Below are positions 14,103 through 18,481 of a DNA stretch of 18,481 nt, one piece after another (positions within the stretch are counted from its first letter, which is position 1; each line of letters begins with the position of its first letter). Origin of the DNA: Acholeplasmataceae bacterium. GTDB lineage: Bacteria; Bacillota_I; Bacilli_A; Acholeplasmatales; Acholeplasmataceae. Below the pieces are notes generated by a model. It ran no database searches and was not told the DNA's origin. It saw only the letters and a program-made list of their open reading frames with translations. The DNA is taken from contig JAAYNT010000057.1 in assembly GCA_012520715.1 (NCBI GenBank), forward strand, positions 1-18,481, written 5' to 3'. The position numbers and the translations under genes were made by a program.

Positions 14103-15056
14103 GCAAGTAAACTTAGAATTTTAAAGAAGTTTAAATCTAATAACTACTTCTTACTTAGACACAATTATAATATTATTAAAAAACACAACTTACACGCAAT
14201 TCATTTTGTAAATGCAATAAGACATTCAAGATTAGTTCAATATATTAAAAAAATTACAAACATACCTATCTTTGTAACTGACTCTATTACTTGTCAAGAA
14301 TTTTCATGTTTTAATGCCTTACAAAAAGCAAATATGATCGCAAGATTAGAACGAATGATTATTACAGCTGATAGAGTATTACCAGTATCAGTTGAAAATA
14401 ATAAGTTCTATCATCAAAATCACTTTAAACCATCATTTTCAATAGATCCAACATTATTTTCATTAGATGATTTTAATAAACTAGAAGCAACTTACAAATC
14501 AAGTGCTGAAAATAATGAAAGTAATTTATTATCTGATCAATTTAAATATCGTTATTTACTAGCATTTGCTGATAATGAAGTTGAAAGATTTATTGATTTT
14601 TACTTTGGTATTAAAGAAAATGAAGAAATATTTAGTAACTATCAATTTATTATAGTTGGAAACTTAGCATTGCCACAAAGTATACTAAGATCAATTAGTA
14701 AAAATCACTTTGATAATAACTTTATTTTTATTGATGATTATGATAATGCCATTTCATACTTACCACAAGTTGATGGTTATATTAAAGAAGAATATTCTGC
14801 CATTACTTCAATATTTTATATTGGAGCATTAAAAAATAATAAACAAGTACTACTTCCTGAAGTAGTATTAATACCTGAAGATTTTAATAGTCTTGAAAGC
14901 ATTCATAGATATAATTATGCTAATAACTTTAAAGAACAACTAGAATATGCATCAACACTCAAATTTAGTGATAATAAGTTATTATTAGAATATTTTAGTA
15001 AGCCACAAGGCGAAAAATTAGCAAGCTTATATTTAAAAACTGCAAAGGAAAAATGA
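14103..15056 (+). pseudogene. Remainder of the flippase-fused, degenerate GT-B domain after an in-frame stop
   Basis: In the same frame as the flippase gene, 317 codons follow the TAA without another stop. The translation continues a GT4-like fold: SKLRIL as the next strand region, HAIHFVN as the 'D(I/V)IH' strand, ITADRVLPVS as the linker strand. A C-terminal Rossmann part follows with YQFIIVGNLALPQSIL, NFIFIDDYDNAISYLPQVDGYI. The sugar-nucleotide-binding GR...KG and EX7E residues expected of GT4 enzymes are not seen, so it looks non-catalytic. The first 77 codons contain no ATG, GTG or TTG. The ATG at 14334 has no ribosome site and lies mid-domain, so independent translation is unlikely. 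It is read as a gene fragment separated by nonsense mutation or sequence error, or as a readthrough product. The stop TGA overlaps the next gene's ribosome site. Confidence 0.75.
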
Positions 15057-15072
15057 AAGGAATTTAATAGAT

Positions 15073-16269
15073 ATGAATGAAATTAAAAAAATAAACGTCG
15101 GAGTCTTCTCTGATGTTTACTACCCAATGATTGACGGAGTAGTTAAAGTTATGTCAAGTCATGTAAAACATTTACATGACCGTGTTAATTTTTATTTAAT
15201 TGTACCATCAGCACCAGAAGGATTTGAAGAAATACCTTTTGGTGAAAAGGAAATAATTAGAACTAAAAGTGTTAAGTTATTCTTCTTAGATTACGAGATG
15301 CCAACGCCAAAGTTTGACCGTAAATTAAAAGAAAAATTAAAAAATATCAAACTAGATGCAGTTATAGTCCATTCTTCATTTGGAATTGGAAAATTAGGCA
15401 TTAAATATGCCAGAAAAAATAAAATACCTAGTATTATTTATGCACACTCACAATTAAAACAAGACTTTAAAAGAGCAGTTAAACTAACACCAATTGCATA
15501 TTTAATGACTAAATATGCCATCTCAACATATAATAAGGCATCAATGGTAGTTTCAGTTGGTGAAGGTGTAAACCAGTTATATATAAACGACTATGGTTTA
15601 AAAAATAGATCTATGGTTATTTCTAATGCAACTGATTTAGTATATTTAGAAGATCAAAAGATAATTGATGAAGTTAGAAAAGAACATAATCTACATGACC
15701 CTGATGAATTAATATTTTCATTTGTTGGAAGAATTAATAAATTAAAAGGTATTTATTTAATTGCTGATTCCCTAAAATTAGTTCAAGATGAAAATATTAA
15801 ATATAAAATGATCTTTGTTGGAACTGGTCAAGACTTAGACCCATTTAAAGAATACTGTCAAAAAATTGGGATAATTGATAATGTTATATTCCCTGGTAGT
15901 GTTAGTAGCCGCGAAAAACTGGCTGCATATTATCAAATAGCTGATTTATTTTTATTCCCATCTATGTATGATACAAACTCACTAGTTCAAAAAGAAGCTT
16001 CTAGTCAAAAAACACCTCCTTTATTTGCAAGAGGCTCTATTACCTCATATGGTTTAAAAGAAGGTGTACACGGCTTTTTTGCAGACTATGATGCTAAAAG
16101 TTTTGCAGGTAAGATTATTGAACTTGCAAATGACCGTAAACAGTTAACTGATATGAGAGAGATTGTATATAAAAATGCCTATTGGACATGGGAAAATAGC
16201 GCTAATAAGTTATATGATTTAATCTTAGAATTAATTGAAGAAAATAATAAAAAAACTGAGGAAAAATAA
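15073..16269 (+). CDS. GT4-family glycosyltransferase, probable glycolipid glucosyltransferase
   Basis: A 398-residue GT-B enzyme. The N-terminal domain reads NVGVFSDVYYPMIDGVVKV, the usual first strand and Gly-loop region. KLDAVIVHSSFGIG and IYAHSQL follow, with acceptor-side His residues. The C-terminal donor domain has FVGRINKLKGI (R220, K225), VGTGQDLDPF and FPGSVS, then FPSMYDTNSLVQKEAS, in which the EX7E motif is D300...E308. The first Glu is Asp, a variation I recall in related lipid glycosyltransferases. The layout resembles 1,2-diacylglycerol glucosyltransferases (MGS-type) of Acholeplasma and Gram-positive bacteria, and the flippase-like neighbour supports a membrane-lipid role. The acceptor is inferred. 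AAGGAA overlaps the preceding TGA, showing cotranscription. The final Lys/Glu-rich residues are encoded by the terminator stem. Confidence 0.85.
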   Translation: MNEIKKINVGVFSDVYYPMIDGVVKVMSSHVKHLHDRVNFYLIVPSAPEGFEEIPFGEKEIIRTKSVKLFFLDYEMPTPKFDRKLKEKLKNIKLDAVIVHSSFGIGKLGIKYARKNKIPSIIYAHSQLKQDFKRAVKLTPIAYLMTKYAISTYNKASMVVSVGEGVNQLYINDYGLKNRSMVISNATDLVYLEDQKIIDEVRKEHNLHDPDELIFSFVGRINKLKGIYLIADSLKLVQDENIKYKMIFVGTGQDLDPFKEYCQKIGIIDNVIFPGSVSSREKLAAYYQIADLFLFPSMYDTNSLVQKEASSQKTPPLFARGSITSYGLKEGVHGFFADYDAKSFAGKIIELANDRKQLTDMREIVYKNAYWTWENSANKLYDLILELIEENNKKTEEK

Positions 16270-16285
16270 TTCCTCAGTTTTTTAT
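16251..16285. terminator. Terminator inside the convergent ends of the GT4 gene and the Cys-peptide gene
   Basis: A 13-bp stem (AAAAACTGAGGAA/TTCCTCAGTTTTT) with a 6-base loop (16264-16269). A T-run on the plus strand and the A-run at its 5' side make it bidirectional. It contains the TAA of the glycosyltransferase and the TGA of the minus-strand gene (16274-16276). Confidence 0.88.
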
Positions 16286-16453
16286 ATCTTTATTTATTGA
16301 GTCAACTATTTCATCAAATTTAACTTGACAACCCGCTTTTGATGAACAATCATAACAATAATCTTTTTTAATTCTTTTATAAATCATTCTAGCAATAATT
16401 AAAATAACTATTAATGACACTAAAATAACAATAATTATATCTGCTAAACTCAT
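16274..16453 (-). CDS. FeoB-associated Cys-containing small membrane protein
   Basis: A 59-residue protein with one N-terminal membrane segment (about 4-24), a basic stretch, and three cysteines in CYDCSSKAGC (C33, C36, C42), then an acidic/basic tail. Size, topology, cysteines and position directly after feoB fit the FeoB-associated Cys-rich membrane peptide family, thought to assist ferrous iron transport. The role is inferred from context. The start ATG (16451-16453) shares one base with the feoB stop (TAATG) and has GGGGTGAT upstream. A longer open frame reaches 16543, but those codons lie inside feoB and lack a ribosome site. Confidence 0.8.
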   Translation of the reverse strand: MSLADIIIVILVSLIVILIIARMIYKRIKKDYCYDCSSKAGCQVKFDEIVDSINKDIKN

Positions 16454-18477
16454 TAAAACATCACCCCGATTAATGTTCCAATTCCAAAAATTAAACTTGC
16501 AAGTACCCAAGCAAACGTTGTTTGTAATATAACTGCAAGCCACATTTTCTTAGTTGAACCAAATGCTTCTCTCATTGCACCAATGGCTCCAAAGCATGGT
16601 GCTGAAAATAAATTAAATGTCATAAATGAAAATGCAGATAAACCAGTAAATGTTGCAAACAATGAAGTTGAATTTGACCCAAATAACTGGGTTAGCTGTT
16701 CCTGGGTTGGATTTGATCCAAGAGCTTCTACTGCTTCTTCAGTTAGACCGGCAATTACACCCATTGTAGAAACAACATTTTCTTTTGCTACAAGTCCTTG
16801 AATGGCTGAAACTGAGGCTCCCCAGTTTCTAGTTCCTAGCATCGGGTAAAAGATCGGTGATAAAATATCACCAAATGTTTTTAAAATACTTTCACTTGGA
16901 TTTGTTGTATATGTAAAACTCCAAGTCATTGATGCTAAAAACCAAATAATAATTGAGCTTAGTAAGATAACTGTTCCAGCTCTTTTAATAAATGACCAAA
17001 TCTTGCCACCAACATCGAAAAATACATATCTTGGTGATGGCAGTTTATAAGTAGGAAGCTCAGAGATATATCCAGTTGAGCTTTTTTTAAATGCAATCTT
17101 TTTTAATACTAAAGACATTAGTGCAATTACTACTATTGCCATAAAATAAAATGTTGCAGTAATAAGACCGCGGTTATTTGGAAAGAAATAACCGGCAAAC
17201 AAAGCAATTATCGGCAGTTTAGCATTACAAGGAATAAATGGTGCTAAATAAATAGTCATTTCTTTTTCTTGCTCATCATCGATTGTTTTTGTTGCCATAA
17301 TTGCTGGAACACTACAACCGATTCCTAATATAAATGGAATAATTGATTTACCACTTAAGCCTACTTTTCTAAAAAGGGCATCAAGTGTAAAGGCAATTCT
17401 AGACATATAACCACTTGCTTCAAGTAGTGAAATTAATAAAAATAGTATTGTTAGTTGTGGTAAAAAACCTAAAACTGCTCCTACTCCACCAATAACACCT
17501 TTATTAACTAAGCTAATGGCCCAAGGTGAAGCTCCAACTGATTCTAGCCAGTTACCCGTAACTTCTTGTAAACTAGAAAATAGTCCTTCGATTGCTTCTA
17601 CGGTGTATGTGCCTACTACTCCAGCAGCAAGATAATAAATTGCCATCATAATTAATATAAATATTGGAATTGCAAGCCATCTATTAAGTAAAACTTTATC
17701 TATTTTTTCACTTGTTGATTCTTTATAGTAATCATCATTGTGACTGACGATATCTAGTTTTATATTTTCAATGAAGCTATATCTTGAGTGAGCTATTTCT
17801 TCATCAATTGATAAGTCGTTATTATTTAGGAAATCATCTTTGATTTTTTTAATTTCATCAGTTTCATATTTAGATATTTGTTCGTCATTTTCTAATATTT
17901 TAACCGCGATGAACTTTTTAGCTCGGTGCTCAAGATTATTTTCAATATTAGAAATAACTTCTTCTATTTCTGGTTTATAATAAGTTAGTTGATTATTTAC
18001 CTTTGGTTCATATGAACTAATTAACTTAGTTAACTTATCAATACCAGTTTTCTTTAAGGCTGATATTTCTAAGACTGGGTGTCCTAATACTTCTTCTAGT
18101 TTTTCTAAGTCGATTGTTAGGCCTTTTTTCTTAGAAATATCATTCATATTAAGACAAATAATAAGTGGTATATTTAACTCGATTAACTGCAAAGTTAAAT
18201 AAAGACTTCTTTCTAATTGGGTAGCATCGATAATATTAATAATAAAACGAGGATTTTCTTCTAGTAAGTAATCTCTTGAGACCATCTCTTCTTCACTATA
18301 TGAAGAAAGAGAATAAATGCCTGGTAAGTCTAGTAAGTATTGATTGGTATTTTTAATTTTACCAATCTTTTTTTCTAAAGTTACACCAGGCCAATTACCG
18401 GTTTTTTGATGACTGCCTGTAAGCAAGTTAAAAAGAGTTGTCTTGCCACTGTTTTGGTTTCCTATTAAAGCAATCAT
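16453..18477 (-). CDS. feoB: Ferrous iron transport protein B
   Basis: A membrane Fe(II) transporter with a cytoplasmic G-protein domain. G1 is GNQNSGKTT (6-14, with Gln8 where Pro is usual), G2 is T33, G3 is DLPG (50-53), G4 is NMND (110-113) and G5 is near SA (139-140). A helical linker domain (about 150-255) is followed by the membrane part from about residue 260. That part has the Gate signatures GCSVPAIMATKTI (about 385) and PCNAKLPI (about 417), and later GLVAKENVVSTMG and SAPCFGAIGAMREAFG. At 674 residues it is on the short side, but N- and C-termini look complete. The ATG is preceded directly by an in-frame TGA (TGAATG), which may be the stop of an upstream gene such as feoA outside the window. 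It overlaps the small Cys peptide gene by one base. Confidence 0.96.
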   Translation of the reverse strand: MIALIGNQNSGKTTLFNLLTGSHQKTGNWPGVTLEKKIGKIKNTNQYLLDLPGIYSLSSYSEEEMVSRDYLLEENPRFIINIIDATQLERSLYLTLQLIELNIPLIICLNMNDISKKKGLTIDLEKLEEVLGHPVLEISALKKTGIDKLTKLISSYEPKVNNQLTYYKPEIEEVISNIENNLEHRAKKFIAVKILENDEQISKYETDEIKKIKDDFLNNNDLSIDEEIAHSRYSFIENIKLDIVSHNDDYYKESTSEKIDKVLLNRWLAIPIFILIMMAIYYLAAGVVGTYTVEAIEGLFSSLQEVTGNWLESVGASPWAISLVNKGVIGGVGAVLGFLPQLTILFLLISLLEASGYMSRIAFTLDALFRKVGLSGKSIIPFILGIGCSVPAIMATKTIDDEQEKEMTIYLAPFIPCNAKLPIIALFAGYFFPNNRGLITATFYFMAIVVIALMSLVLKKIAFKKSSTGYISELPTYKLPSPRYVFFDVGGKIWSFIKRAGTVILLSSIIIWFLASMTWSFTYTTNPSESILKTFGDILSPIFYPMLGTRNWGASVSAIQGLVAKENVVSTMGVIAGLTEEAVEALGSNPTQEQLTQLFGSNSTSLFATFTGLSAFSFMTFNLFSAPCFGAIGAMREAFGSTKKMWLAVILQTTFAWVLASLIFGIGTLIGVMF

Positions 18478-18481
18478 TCAA

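Noticed and set aside
14334..15056. A separate 240-residue gene starting at ATG 14334
   Set aside because: No ribosome site, the ATG falls mid-domain, and coding similarity continues upstream in the same frame to the TAA at 14100.
16454..16543. Longer N-terminus for the FeoB-associated peptide
   Set aside because: These codons lie inside the conserved C-terminus of feoB in another frame; ATG 16453 has the ribosome site and the expected family length.

Overview
The window is AT-rich, gene-dense chromosomal DNA from a low-GC Gram-positive-type bacterium. All tryptophans sit on TGG, and TGA is used as a stop (ispH, xseA, nusB-type overlaps), so the code is the standard bacterial one and not the Mycoplasma code. 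Strong AGGAGG ribosome sites and Bacillus-like gene neighbourhoods (cshB-nfo with ispH; nusB-xseA-xseB-dxs-tlyA) point to Bacillota or a deep Mollicutes relative of the Acholeplasma/Izemoplasma type. That placement is an inference. No mobile element, CRISPR array, tRNA or rRNA was seen, and there is no gene-free stretch over 300 bases.

Layout. 1-1089 (minus): the 5' part of argS, preceded by a membrane-anchored thioredoxin-like protein, with a C(UUCG)G hairpin between them. 1231-3893 (plus): glgA-glgC, making ADP-glucose and polymerising it to alpha-1,4-glucan. 3952-6067 (minus): a DEAD-box RNA helicase (CshB-like) overlapping nfo (endonuclease IV). 6133-7002 (plus): ispH, last step of the MEP isoprenoid pathway. 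7003-8193 (minus): DNA polymerase IV, abutting ispH with no spacer. 8259-8429 (plus): a 56-residue single-pass membrane peptide. 8456-12717 (minus): a tightly overlapping operon nusB-xseA-xseB-dxs-tlyA. 12852-16269 (plus): a lipid-flippase-like membrane protein followed in the same frame by a degenerate glycosyltransferase-like domain, then an intact GT4 glycosyltransferase. 16274-18477 (minus): feoB and a small Cys-containing membrane protein.

The genes work in a few themes: isoprenoid synthesis (dxs and ispH at opposite ends of the MEP pathway), glycogen-type storage, DNA repair (nfo, dinB, xseAB), RNA metabolism (helicase, nusB, tlyA, argS), membrane glycolipid synthesis (flippase/GT pair) and ferrous iron uptake.

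The most notable observation is at 14100-14102. A single in-frame TAA splits what otherwise reads as one 734-codon gene, in which a flippase-like membrane domain is fused to a catalytically degenerate GT-B domain. After the stop, 317 codons stay open with no ATG, GTG or TTG for the first 77. Other points worth checking are an IspH whose conserved active-site HN motif reads NN, a helicase gene whose -10 box lies only 8 nt from its ATG with no ribosome site (probably leaderless), and several terminators built inside the coding ends of convergent genes.
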